Assembly (NCBI GenBank): GCA_002722565.1
Contig: PBMG01000001.1
Location: 62,001 to 126,000, forward strand
Direction: 5' to 3'
DNA from: Acidimicrobiaceae bacterium
GTDB taxonomy: Bacteria; Actinomycetota; Acidimicrobiia; Acidimicrobiales; Poriferisodalaceae
DNA: 64,000 bases
The position numbers and the translations under genes were made by a program. The notes beneath the pieces are model-generated. The model ran no database searches. It was given only the letters and a program-made list of their open reading frames with translations, and was not told where the DNA came from. Positions 8,927 to 16,797 of this stretch are shown piece by piece (position 1 is the stretch's first letter; each line of letters begins with the position of its first letter).

Positions 8927-10060
8927 TCAATTTCGTATGTAGTTATGTGGAATGAACGGTAATGAGTGAATTCGGCAGGGAACTTCTTTGCCGCGCACCT
9001 CCGCTACAAGGGAAGTTTCTGGCTGCGAAAAAGACCGTTCGGCATATCCCATGGCGACTGGGGCATCGCAACTCGGTCCGAATCCTCCGCTGGTAACAGC
9101 CCCTATCTCAAGGCCCTGCTCAGTTCTTAAGATTGCGCCATCACGGATCGGTCGCCTTGTCAGGGACGAAATGCCCACCCGAGTCCGTTGTACCCCATTT
9201 GATAATTGAGCCATTATGAACTCGGCGCCCGCAAATGTTGGGTGCTCTCTCCGGCGTCGGGGGATTGTCCATGCAAGGCGGGCCTCTATAGGGGTGATGG
9301 TTTCATCGATCTCGTGACCATAAAGACACAACCCTGCTTCAAGACGCAGGCTGTCTCTTGCTCCTAGACCACAGGGTGCAACTGTGTTGTCGCCGAGCAG
9401 CTTTTCGGCTAATTGGACGATGTCAATCGATGGCGCAACTAATTCGAATCCGTCCTCTCCGGTGTAACCGCTGCGACTAACGCTGCAATCAATTCCATCA
9501 ATTGAGAATTCCCCAAAATTCATAAAAGTAAGGTCGGCGACCATCGGAACGAGTGCCGATAGGACATCTACTGCCTTGGGCCCTTGGAGCGCTACTTGAG
9601 CGAGATCTTCTCGATGATTGACCTGTGCATGCGAACCCACAGCGGCTTCAAGGACGCGAATGTCAGGCTCGACCCTCGAAGCGTTCAGCACTAGCCGAAG
9701 GCGATCTTGGTATCTACTGACGATGAGGTCATCGACGATGCCACCCTGATCGTTGGTGAGGAGAGCGTAACGAAGTCCTCCCACCCCTAAATCACCGATT
9801 GACGCAGGCGTGATGGACTCCAGGCATTCGATAACTGTTGACAGGGGGCAGCCTGATTTCGGAAGCAAGTCGACGATGCCCATGTGGCTTACATCGAAGA
9901 GCCCTGCTTGTGAACGAGTGGCTAGATGCTCGCTGATGGTGCCGTCGAAACTCATGGGTAGCTCGAAACCAGCAAAGGACGCGAACTTCGCCCCGCGCTC
10001 GCGGTGCAGTGGATCTAGAGGTGACAGTTTTGTTGTCCGACTCTTGGAAGGTTCACTCAT
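8927..10060 (-). CDS. gcvT: Aminomethyltransferase, T-protein of glycine cleavage
   Basis: A 377-residue T-protein that transfers the aminomethyl carbon from GcvH to tetrahydrofolate, releasing ammonia and forming 5,10-methylene-THF. The N-terminal folate-binding domain shows SPLDPLHRERGAKFASFAGFELPM and the DVSHMGI segment near residue 57. SRSGYTGEDGFEL and the following PCGLGARDSLRLEAGLCLYGHE block are highly typical. The C-terminal beta-barrel domain, including GAVTSGGFGPS, is complete. ATG 10060 is the first gene start after the tandem glycine riboswitch, about 25 bases downstream of its last conserved helix. Expression should therefore respond to glycine. It heads the gcvTP operon, which appears to run on into the selD genes. 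Confidence 0.96.
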   Translation of the reverse strand: MSEPSKSRTTKLSPLDPLHRERGAKFASFAGFELPMSFDGTISEHLATRSQAGLFDVSHMGIVDLLPKSGCPLSTVIECLESITPASIGDLGVGGLRYALLTNDQGGIVDDLIVSRYQDRLRLVLNASRVEPDIRVLEAAVGSHAQVNHREDLAQVALQGPKAVDVLSALVPMVADLTFMNFGEFSIDGIDCSVSRSGYTGEDGFELVAPSIDIVQLAEKLLGDNTVAPCGLGARDSLRLEAGLCLYGHEIDETITPIEARLAWTIPRRRREHPTFAGAEFIMAQLSNGVQRTRVGISSLTRRPIRDGAILRTEQGLEIGAVTSGGFGPSCDAPVAMGYAERSFSQPETSLVAEVRGKEVPCRIHSLPFIPHNYIRN

Positions 10061-10085
10061 ATCTCGGCCGCCCGCGTCAAAGTTG

Positions 10086-10282
10086 ACACCCCGCGCTGTC
10101 GTGGAACCTGAGAGATTGGCCGCTTACAGCAGTTTTCCCCTTCGGTGGAGCCGGCCAAAGCCAACTCGCTTTCCAGCGTTGCTTCTTCCCTGCGGTCCGG
10201 AGGCCTGAGAGTTTCCCGGGGCGGTTGCTCCTTCGGCGCCAATCAACTGAACTACCTGCTGACTGAACTCTCCCACTGGGCG
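10086..10282 (-). ncRNA. Tandem glycine riboswitch upstream of gcvT
   Basis: The minus-strand leader contains two successive glycine aptamers. In the first, GGGAGAGTTC (10274-10265), GCGCCGAAGGAGCAA (10239-10225) and AACTCTCAGGC (10213-10203) occur in the consensus order. In the second, GGAAAGCGAG (10174-10165), CACCGAAGGGGAAAA (10147-10133) and AATCTCTCAGG (10117-10107) repeat the pattern, followed by ACGACAGCGCGGGG near 10090. The strand, order and distance to gcvT (25-30 bases) fit a cis-acting leader. Tandem glycine riboswitches before gcv genes usually switch expression on when glycine is abundant. The mechanism here (transcriptional or translational) was not determined; I saw no obvious terminator with a U-run between the second aptamer and the ATG. 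Confidence 0.93.
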
Positions 10283-10361
10283 TTGGCAGCGCTCAGAAGC
10301 CTAATCGTTATCTCTTCCCTAGGGTGTGATCGATTGATTCACAGTCGATCCATCGAGACAA

Positions 10362-10718
10362 TTACTTGAGGAAATCAGCGATACGAGTTTTGGGCCGCCC
10401 AATTATTGCAGCATTGGACTTAACCAGAACCGGACGTTGCATTAAGGCTTTGCGTTGTAATAGAAGCTCAACGACCGCCTCGGGGTTACCGACATAATCA
10501 CCAGGGTCCAGACCAAGTTCTTTAAATTTAGAATCCTTGCGAACTAAATCCTCTACAGGGTCTTCTAGGACCGAAGTTATGTGCTCCAAGGTCTCGCGAT
10601 CTGGTGGGGACTTCATATAGAGAACAACCTCTACGTCAACATTCTCTTCCTCGGCGACCGCCAAGGCATTCTTTGACGACCCTCAATGAGGGTTGTGATA
10701 GATGGTGACTTCAGACAC
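10362..10718 (-). CDS. ArsC/Spx-family oxidoreductase with in-frame UGA (predicted selenocysteine) at the catalytic position
   Basis: The open part from 10664 matches the ArsC fold only from helix 1 onward (LYMKSPPDRETL, VRKDSKFKELGLD, RPVLV, GRPKTRI). Reading upstream in frame gives VSEVTIYHNPH, then TGA (10685-10683), then GSSKNALAVAEEE. E. coli ArsC begins with a very similar strand, HNPACGTSRNTL, so the UGA sits on the catalytic cysteine (residue 12 in both). The start is GTG 10718, five bases after a strong GAGGAG ribosome site. The conserved arginines of ArsC (in VRKD, RPVL and GRPK) are kept. With Sec the product is 118 residues, the normal size for short ArsC/YffB-type proteins. It could reduce arsenate or another oxyanion, or act as a thiol/selenol oxidoreductase. 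It lies between a crotonase and the gcv riboswitch. Confidence 0.88.
10649..10685 (-). promoter_or_regulatory. UGA Sec codon and bacterial SECIS hairpin of the ArsC-like gene
   Basis: After the TGA (10685-10683) the message can form a 7-bp stem, CCTTGGC with GCCGAGG (10666-10660 with 10655-10649, one G-U pair). It is closed by the 4-base apical loop GGTC (10659-10656). A small stem about 16 bases from the UGA with GG and GU in the apical loop is the known format of bacterial SECIS elements read by SelB. I paired this by hand without a folding calculation. Confidence 0.75.
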
Positions 10719-10723
10719 GAAAA

Positions 10724-10729
10724 CTCCTC
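10724..10729 (-). promoter_or_regulatory. Ribosome binding site deciding the ArsC-like start
   Basis: GAGGAG lies five bases before GTG 10718. It supports the start upstream of the UGA rather than the TTG at 10664, where no such site is seen. Confidence 0.75.
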
Positions 10730-10751
10730 GTTCTAGCTAACTATGACCGTA

Positions 10752-11504
10752 TCAGCGTTGGAAGGCGCCTCGGATCCGTTCAAGCATGTCGGGCGCTGCT
10801 CCAGGACCGTGCTCTCGAGCCCATTTGATCCCATCGTCGCGGTTCATTCCCGCGAGTAGACGCATCTGTTTTTTCTCTTCGCGCAAAGTGTGCCAAGAAT
10901 TGGCAACGATGCTTTCAGCCCACTCATGTGCAGATGTGTCTAGGTCAGTATCAGGCACGCACCTATTAGCCAAACCAATCTGTTCCGCTTCTGTCCCAGC
11001 GACGACTCGCCCGCTGTACATCAGGTCGCGCGCTGCTAAGGGTCCCACCCTCTCGGGCAGACGATTGGTCATGCCCCAGGTAGGTACCATGCCCCACTTC
11101 CCATGGGTATCGCAGAATCTGGCGTCCTCAGAGCAAATTAGTAAATCGCAAGCTATGGCCAATTCCAGCGCTCCTGTATAGCAGTGACCGCGAACTGAAG
11201 CGATAACTGGCTGGGGCATTCGTTCAATGAAATCAAGTGTTTCCGCCTGCTGGTATGGAGTGGCGGCCTTTTCGCCTTTTTCGATCGCCTTTAAATCATT
11301 TCCCGCTGAGAAAGAACGGCCGTTACCGGTGAGGATTACGACACCGGTTTCTTCCGGTGTATTGGCAATATTAGTGAGATGCGATTGCAGCTCTTCGAAT
11401 AGCGATGGGCTCAAAGCGTTCAAAGCTTCAGGTCTGTTGAGGGCTAAAGTAGTGATGCCGTCGCGGTCAGATCGCACGACTAGGGGTTGAGCACTCTGGT
11501 TCAT
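10752..11504 (-). CDS. Enoyl-CoA hydratase/isomerase (crotonase) family protein
   Basis: A 250-residue crotonase-fold protein that binds an acyl-CoA. The CoA-binding and oxyanion segment is FSAGNDLKAIE (residues 67-77) and GHCYTGALELAIACD carries the first catalytic-type Glu. The second catalytic position (the E in the GxPE loop of classical hydratases) is replaced: the loop reads CDTHGKWGMVPTWGM. The paralogue at 28208 has the same DTHxK-G-PTWG loop, so this is a distinct subfamily rather than a decayed gene. Classical hydration of 2-enoyl-CoA is therefore doubtful; an isomerase, thioesterase or decarboxylase-like reaction is possible. It lies between serB and the Sec-containing ArsC-like gene, with a gap of 33 bases to the latter. 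Confidence 0.85.
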   Translation of the reverse strand: MNQSAQPLVVRSDRDGITTLALNRPEALNALSPSLFEELQSHLTNIANTPEETGVVILTGNGRSFSAGNDLKAIEKGEKAATPYQQAETLDFIERMPQPVIASVRGHCYTGALELAIACDLLICSEDARFCDTHGKWGMVPTWGMTNRLPERVGPLAARDLMYSGRVVAGTEAEQIGLANRCVPDTDLDTSAHEWAESIVANSWHTLREEKKQMRLLAGMNRDDGIKWAREHGPGAAPDMLERIRGAFQR

Positions 11505-11545
11505 CTTTGCAGTGTCTCACACAGCAGAAGAACTGGCTAGGCGGT

Positions 11546-12736
11546 TCAGCCTTGGGTGTCTAGGTCGGAGGCATCAGCAGCTTCGATCTCTTCTCGGCTT
11601 ACTCCAAGCATGAAGAGAATCGCGTCTAAGTATGGAACGTTTAAAGATGTATCAGCCGCCCCCACTAGAACAGGTTTTGCGTTGAAAGCAATTCCAAGAC
11701 CAGCCTTTTGGAGCATGGGTAAATCATTGGCTCCGTCACCAATCGCAACCGTTTGTTCTAGCGGGATGCCTTCTTCAAGGGCTACAAGCTCGAGTAGCTT
11801 TGCTTTGGCCTCTGCATCAACGATGTCACCCTCTATTCGACCAGTTATGACACCGTCTGTTACTTCGAGTTTGTTCGCGTAAGCGTGGTCTAAATCCAAG
11901 TCCTCCGCTAACACATCCGTAAAATGAGTGAATCCGCCGCTGATTATCGCTACTCGATAACCCAGGCGTTTAAGTGTCCGAATGAAAGTACGAGCCCCTG
12001 CTGTAAGGACCATGCGAGAAATCGCTTTGTCTACTATCTCGACCTTTGAGCCTGCTAGCAGTTCAACTCGTCGCTTTAGGGCTTCGCGGTAATCCAATTC
12101 ACCTTGCATGGCGAGCTCGGTTAGTCGACGAACCCCTTCTCCATGACCCGCCTCTTCAGCAAGCAGATCAATTACCTCATTGCGAATGAGTGTTGAATCA
12201 ACGTCAAGGACAACCAGTCGACTTGAACGTCGCGATAGGTCATGAGGTTGAACCGCAATATCAATACCTTCCTGTGCGGCGATATCCATCAACGAAGCCC
12301 TTAGATCAGCAGGGTTCGCTCCCTCAACCAGAAACTCGTAACTCCAAACTGGAAAGCGAGATAGGCGGTGGATCCGATCGATATTGCCCCCACTTTTTGT
12401 GATTGCCCCAGTGGTGAGTGCGAGGGCCTTTGGCGAAAGGTCGGAGGCGAGAGCAGTGACCACGTGACGTCGGACTTGTTCGGTTGGTGTCGAATCGACG
12501 ATTTCAAAGTCAATTTCTAAGTCGCGTTCCCAGCCGAACAGAAGAACTTCCTTGACTAAGTCCCTGCCAGTAGGGGCTGAGGTCGCCAGCCCTAACGTAA
12601 GTTGGCTTTGGACTACTACCTGTTCAATATCTTGTAACTCGGCTCCGAGTGAAGACAGAAGGCTTAAAAGCTCCGTAGTGATGCCGGGGCGATCGTGGCC
12701 CGTCACTCTTATCAAAATAGTTTGAGGGAGTGTCAC
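11546..12736 (-). CDS. serB: Phosphoserine phosphatase with N-terminal ACT-type domain
   Basis: A 396-residue enzyme catalysing the last step of serine synthesis (O-phosphoserine to serine). The N-terminal region (TILIRVTGHDRPGITTELL, residues 5-25) is an ACT-type regulatory domain, and a second ACT-like part follows to about residue 165. The HAD phosphatase core has the nucleophile motif VLDVDSTLI (near 178), the IISGGFTHF motif II Ser, and the metal-binding AIGDGANDLPML (near 338). Length and architecture match mycobacterial SerB2. The start is GTG 12736. It is the first gene of the minus-strand run that leads through the ArsC-like gene to gcvTP. Serine and glycine are interconverted through one-carbon metabolism, so the pairing makes metabolic sense. 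Confidence 0.93.
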   Translation of the reverse strand: MTLPQTILIRVTGHDRPGITTELLSLLSSLGAELQDIEQVVVQSQLTLGLATSAPTGRDLVKEVLLFGWERDLEIDFEIVDSTPTEQVRRHVVTALASDLSPKALALTTGAITKSGGNIDRIHRLSRFPVWSYEFLVEGANPADLRASLMDIAAQEGIDIAVQPHDLSRRSSRLVVLDVDSTLIRNEVIDLLAEEAGHGEGVRRLTELAMQGELDYREALKRRVELLAGSKVEIVDKAISRMVLTAGARTFIRTLKRLGYRVAIISGGFTHFTDVLAEDLDLDHAYANKLEVTDGVITGRIEGDIVDAEAKAKLLELVALEEGIPLEQTVAIGDGANDLPMLQKAGLGIAFNAKPVLVGAADTSLNVPYLDAILFMLGVSREEIEAADASDLDTQG

Positions 12737-12911
12737 GCCTCTGACCGTACATCGGCGACCCGACCTCTCCTACAACCATTGGACACATAATTTCTAACGC
12801 CCGTTTTTGCAGGCTGCAGTGACAAAAAGGTCGAGCTAATCAATGTTGACGCGCACAAATAGCGCCGGAGTTTTGATAGTAAGGGACCGTCTAAGGTCCC
12901 ACGGAGCTTTC

Positions 12912-13925
12912 ATGAACCCTCTAATTCGGTTGCTCCCTGAGCTTTGTCGGTGGTTTTGTCAGGCCGGTCCGGGTTTAACGCTCGTCGGCGGAACGACAGC
13001 ATTAGCAATGTGGTTGAACTCCGTGACCAATCTGTCAGCGGGGGCTATAGCGCTTGCTGGCGGTCTTTGTTTCGGGAACATTCACCTGATCCAAAAGCCA
13101 ACTCAGATTGGTTTGACTTTCGCATCACGGCGTTTGCTGCGATGTGGGGTAGTCCTATTGGGACTTCGACTGAGTATCTCTGAACTTCGACAGAGCATGA
13201 ATTGGCTCGACGTGGTCGCTGTCATAGCGTTAGTTGCCTTCACTTTTTGGGGTGTGGGTCGAATCTGTTCCTTCTTTGGACTGTCACCTGACTTCGGCCG
13301 CCTACTAGGTGTTGGTTATGCAGTCTGTGGCGTATCAGCAATAGCTGCGGTCAAACCTCTTACCGATTCAGAAGAAGAAGAGGTGGCATATGCCGTTGGC
13401 ATGGTGACTTTATTTGGGACCCTTTCCATGCTCTCTTATCCCCTGTTCGGCGCGATCCTAGATCTTGGCCCAGAGCTGTTCGGCTGGTGGGCCGGCTCTG
13501 CCATCCACGACGTGGCCCAAGTGGTAGCTACAGCCACGATGAGAGGGGACCAGGCCTTAGAAACCGCCGTGATCGTCAAACTGGGACGGGTAGCGTTGTT
13601 AGGCCCAATCTTGGTGATCTTAAGTCTTAGGACGCGCCGATCGGACAGCGGCAACAAAGCCGGCGTCACAAGAGTTGTTCCTTTGTTTGTTTTCGGATTT
13701 GTTGTTGCAGTGCTGATCCGGTCATTGGACTTGTTCCCAGCGGACCTGCTCGACTTCTTAGATACAACTAGAAAGGCCTTACTCACAGCAGCGATGGTTG
13801 GCGTCGGAGCCCTCGTGAAATTCAGAAACCTTGCGTCAATGGGTGGCGGGCCGCTCAAAGCAGGTTTTCTCTCGTGGGTATTGCTTGCGGGAATAGCGTT
13901 TTGCGTGAGTGGTTTCGTCGTCTAA
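12912..13925 (+). CDS. YeiH/UPF0324-family integral membrane protein
   Basis: A 337-residue hydrophobic protein with about ten predicted membrane helices. It matches the YeiH (UPF0324, PSE family) pattern: GGLCFGNI near the N-terminus, LLRCGVVLLGLRLS in the first third, LGVGYAVCGVSAIAA, a central EEEEVAYAVGMVTLFGT, and AIHDVAQVVATA. Members are thought to be transporters of small acids or sulfur compounds; the substrate is not established. ATG 12912 has a close CGGAGC site six bases upstream. The frame opens earlier, at ATG 12843, but that adds a non-hydrophobic stretch with no ribosome site. It is divergent from serB, with 175 bases between the two starts. Confidence 0.85.
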   Translation: MNPLIRLLPELCRWFCQAGPGLTLVGGTTALAMWLNSVTNLSAGAIALAGGLCFGNIHLIQKPTQIGLTFASRRLLRCGVVLLGLRLSISELRQSMNWLDVVAVIALVAFTFWGVGRICSFFGLSPDFGRLLGVGYAVCGVSAIAAVKPLTDSEEEEVAYAVGMVTLFGTLSMLSYPLFGAILDLGPELFGWWAGSAIHDVAQVVATATMRGDQALETAVIVKLGRVALLGPILVILSLRTRRSDSGNKAGVTRVVPLFVFGFVVAVLIRSLDLFPADLLDFLDTTRKALLTAAMVGVGALVKFRNLASMGGGPLKAGFLSWVLLAGIAFCVSGFVV

Positions 13926-14006
13926 GTAATTGATCAGATACATCGATAGAAAAGTTTCTCACTTTTGGGAGTACCTTGGCGTTAGCTGGTGCTGATTGGG
14001 GGCGTG

Positions 14007-15152
14007 ATGGTGCTAATCAACGGTAGTTGCGACGAAACCTTCTCGGTTGTGCGCGATGCGTTTCAAGCCAACTTTGATTCAGGTGAAGAACTAGGCGCGA
14101 GCGTAGCGGTCACGCATCATGGAAAGAATGTGGTTGATTTGTGGGCCGGAAGCCGAACGCTTGGAGGAGACCCATGGGGCGAAGACACGATCGTCAACGT
14201 TTACTCAACGACCAAAACCATGGCGTCAATATGCATGTTGATGTTGGCGGACCGAAACCTCATCGATTTCTCGGCCCCCGTTGCCAAATACTGGCCAGAG
14301 TTTGCCGCTAACGGTAAAAAAGAAATTCTGGTACGGCATGTGATGACCCACCAAACAGGGTGTTCCGGCTTTCCTAGGGTCATTACAGTCGATGAGCTAT
14401 ACGACCATCAGTTGTGTGCCTCTTTATTGGCGGGGATGAGGCCTTGGTGGGAGCCCGGAACAGCACCGGGCTATCACGCATTGACTCAAGGCACTATGCA
14501 AGCAGAACTCCTGCAACGTGTTGATGGTCGGACGCTTGGAACATTTTTTAGAGAAGAGGTCGCCGGACCGCTCGAAGCGGACTTTCATATTGGTTTGCCG
14601 GTCTCAGAAAGCCGCCGTGTTGCTGAAATGGACACTCCAGGGCGGGGGGTCGATGAGATGATCGAGGCTGAAGCAGATTCGGTAGCGTATAAGACCTTGA
14701 GAAGCTGCGTTATAGACGGCTCCGAACCTTCGACAAGGAATTGGCAGACAGCCGAAATTCCAGCGGCTGGTGGTATAGGAAACGCGAGGTCTATTTCTCG
14801 AATTCACTCCGCAGTCGCGTGTGGAGGGAGTGTTGATGGGGTCAGCCTAATGGGGGCTGCCACAATCGAAGACGCCCTACTACGCCGAACCTATGACCGT
14901 GACTTGGTCTTGGGTATGGGTGTTCCATATGGAACAGGCTTCGGAATTAATCACGAACGTTTGCCCTTGACCCCCAGTGAAAAAACTCTCTATTGGTTCG
15001 GGTGGGGTGGTTCGCTAGGTGTGATCGATATGGATGAACGGCTGACTATCTCCTACTCAATGAATAAAATGGCGCCAGGTCTCGTTGGTGATTCTCGAGC
15101 CTTCAATTTGATTGCTGCGACGTACGCCTCTTTAGAGAAAGCTCGAAGTTAG
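14007..15152 (+). CDS. Serine hydrolase of the beta-lactamase/esterase (EstB-like) family
   Basis: A 381-residue protein of the class C beta-lactamase-like family that also includes esterases and LACTB. The nucleophile motif SxxK is STTK (in VYSTTKTMASI, about residue 66). The tyrosine motif YxN is represented by GYHALTQG, and the C-terminal [KHG]xG box appears as FGWGGSLGVI. No signal peptide is visible, which favours an intracellular esterase or transesterase over a secreted beta-lactamase. ATG 14007 has a GGGGGC site close upstream; the earlier start at 13989 is weaker. It converges with and overlaps the LLM oxidoreductase gene by four bases. Confidence 0.85.
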   Translation: MVLINGSCDETFSVVRDAFQANFDSGEELGASVAVTHHGKNVVDLWAGSRTLGGDPWGEDTIVNVYSTTKTMASICMLMLADRNLIDFSAPVAKYWPEFAANGKKEILVRHVMTHQTGCSGFPRVITVDELYDHQLCASLLAGMRPWWEPGTAPGYHALTQGTMQAELLQRVDGRTLGTFFREEVAGPLEADFHIGLPVSESRRVAEMDTPGRGVDEMIEAEADSVAYKTLRSCVIDGSEPSTRNWQTAEIPAAGGIGNARSISRIHSAVACGGSVDGVSLMGAATIEDALLRRTYDRDLVLGMGVPYGTGFGINHERLPLTPSEKTLYWFGWGGSLGVIDMDERLTISYSMNKMAPGLVGDSRAFNLIAATYASLEKARS

Positions 15153-16162
15153 ATTGCTTGGATGTCCTGGATGACATCCGGTGGTAAATCGGCAGGAATC
15201 TCTGGTGATGCACTAGCTCCTATGGAGTCAGTGAGTCCTCCGAAACGCTCTGTTATCGCCTCGACTATTTCGTCGTGTCGCCCAACAGCAGCAAAGTGGC
15301 GCACCACTTCATCACTTACTAATGAAGCCATCTTTGACCAACCGTTGTTCTTGGAGAGATAGTTGAGTTCTTGGCCAAGTTCCAAAAGGTCGTGTTGTTC
15401 TAGGACAGGCCAATAAGCCTTAGTGCTTCCGTAAAATCCGATTCGATAACGGACCCAATCAATCATTTCTTCGACCGACTCGTCGTCGGGCCCAGTGCAA
15501 AGGAAGCCGCCCCCGCTAATTTCGAACTGTTCTCGAGTTAGCGAGTTATGGCTGAGGCCGATCTCGAGCTCAGGCAGAATTTTCTCTTCGAGATAGGCCC
15601 GAGTGCAAAACGCGTGAAGCCGAACTCCGTCACAAACGCGCCCAGCTGTTCGCAACATCATCGGACCGACTGCTGCCATAGTGATCTTTGGAAGGGCGAC
15701 CCTTAAAGGCTCAGGAGTAAAATTTGGGGTCATGAGAGTGAAGTTGTAGAAGTCCCCTTCGTAGTTCAGGGGTTGACCGGTTGACCATGTATCCCATATT
15801 GCTCGGACGGCCTCAATGTATTCCCGCATGCGTGGCGCAGGAGGAAGCCATTTGACGCTAAATCGACGTTCGTTATGGCCTCGGACTTGACTGCCTAAAC
15901 CCAGCTCAAACCTGCCTGAGCTTGCTTGTTGTAAGTCCCAGGCAATGTTTGCTGCGATCATTGGACTTCTTGGGAATGCGATAGCAACGCCGGTGGCCAG
16001 TTCCAGTTGCTTTGAGTGAACGGCCGCTACCGCCAAGGGAAGAAAAGGGTCATGCCTGTTCTCAAGCGCCACCACTCCGTTGTATCCATCTGATTCGATG
16101 CGTTGAATAGCTTCCGGAATATCGTTGAGATCGGCCTGAGGTAGCGTGGCGAATACTTTCAT
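15149..16162 (-). CDS. LLM-class (F420-dependent type) oxidoreductase
   Basis: A 337-residue luciferase-like TIM-barrel protein. Typical blocks are ATGVAIAFPRSPMIAA, WDLQQASSGRFELGLGSQV, and a C-terminal region with the GxxDEI segment (GRHDEIVEAITERFGG). The SGRFxLGLGS signature is characteristic of actinobacterial F420-dependent LLM oxidoreductases. It likely transfers hydride between F420H2 or FMNH2 and an organic substrate that I cannot name. The PPOX-fold gene ends four bases before its ATG, so the two are probably co-transcribed and translationally coupled. That is interesting because PPOX-fold proteins are another actinobacterial F420-binding family. Confidence 0.87.
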   Translation of the reverse strand: MKVFATLPQADLNDIPEAIQRIESDGYNGVVALENRHDPFLPLAVAAVHSKQLELATGVAIAFPRSPMIAANIAWDLQQASSGRFELGLGSQVRGHNERRFSVKWLPPAPRMREYIEAVRAIWDTWSTGQPLNYEGDFYNFTLMTPNFTPEPLRVALPKITMAAVGPMMLRTAGRVCDGVRLHAFCTRAYLEEKILPELEIGLSHNSLTREQFEISGGGFLCTGPDDESVEEMIDWVRYRIGFYGSTKAYWPVLEQHDLLELGQELNYLSKNNGWSKMASLVSDEVVRHFAAVGRHDEIVEAITERFGGLTDSIGASASPEIPADLPPDVIQDIQAI

Positions 16163-16166
16163 GATT

Positions 16167-16760
16167 TCACTTCTTCGGTAGGACGTCTGCGAAGGTGTCC
16201 CAGTGTTTCCATTCGGGCTCAGGTGGGGGAGTTGGGCCTCCCGGAGCGAATTCAGAAGTTGTCCCCGACTCGAGGTCGTGAACGTACCTGGGACAGTTAG
16301 GAAAAACTCGGTTCAGTGAGACTTCCACCACTGCCTCCGCGCCTTCGAATGCTGATAAAGAAAGCTCATCAAGAAGAAGCGTTGCCGTCCCATGCATGCG
16401 GATTCTGTTCGCCTTTTCATTCTGGCGAATGAACAGCAACGCTACGTTTCCCGTCTCTTGAATGTTGCCTAAGGACCGGTACATGCCGTTTCCATCGTAG
16501 GAAGGGAACCGCAGAGTCTGAGCATCTAGGACCTTGACGAACCCTGCTCGACCACCCTTGTAGGAGACATCTGGAAAACCATGGGTATCCACTGTCGCCA
16601 AGAAAAAATAGGTGGCTCGTTCCACGTAGGAAGCTGTTCTGTCGTCCATAGCGGAAGTGACGGTTATTTCGTTGAGCCGGTCAGCCAGTCTCCTGGCGTC
16701 GAAATGATCTTGTAGCGTCCTCGCTCCAGGCCCGTACAACTCACCCGCAGATTCAGTCAT
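16167..16760 (-). CDS. Pyridoxamine 5'-phosphate oxidase-fold flavin/F420 protein
   Basis: A 197-residue PNPOx-like split-barrel protein. Recognisable are the strand FFLATVDTHGFPDVSYKGG, a core of ALLFIRQNEKANRIRMHGTATLL, and PNCPRYVHDL near the C-terminus, a motif typical of the pyridoxamine-phosphate-oxidase-related family that binds FMN, F420 or haem. Full PdxH residues are not evident, so vitamin B6 synthesis is unlikely. It is probably a flavin- or F420-binding reductase. It lies directly before the LLM oxidoreductase gene (four bases between stop and ATG). Confidence 0.8.
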   Translation of the reverse strand: MTESAGELYGPGARTLQDHFDARRLADRLNEITVTSAMDDRTASYVERATYFFLATVDTHGFPDVSYKGGRAGFVKVLDAQTLRFPSYDGNGMYRSLGNIQETGNVALLFIRQNEKANRIRMHGTATLLLDELSLSAFEGAEAVVEVSLNRVFPNCPRYVHDLESGTTSEFAPGGPTPPPEPEWKHWDTFADVLPKK

Positions 16761-16797
16761 GATTACACATTAGGTCCCAGCTCAACGAGCCTTGCGG

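Noticed and set aside
3298-10718. Reassignment of UGA to Trp or Gly (genetic code 4 or 25) as the reason for in-frame TGA.
   Set aside because: TGA serves as the stop of selD itself (3298-3300) and its neighbours, including the ATGA overlap at 5306-5309. Only two genes show internal TGA, and both at the catalytic Cys position.
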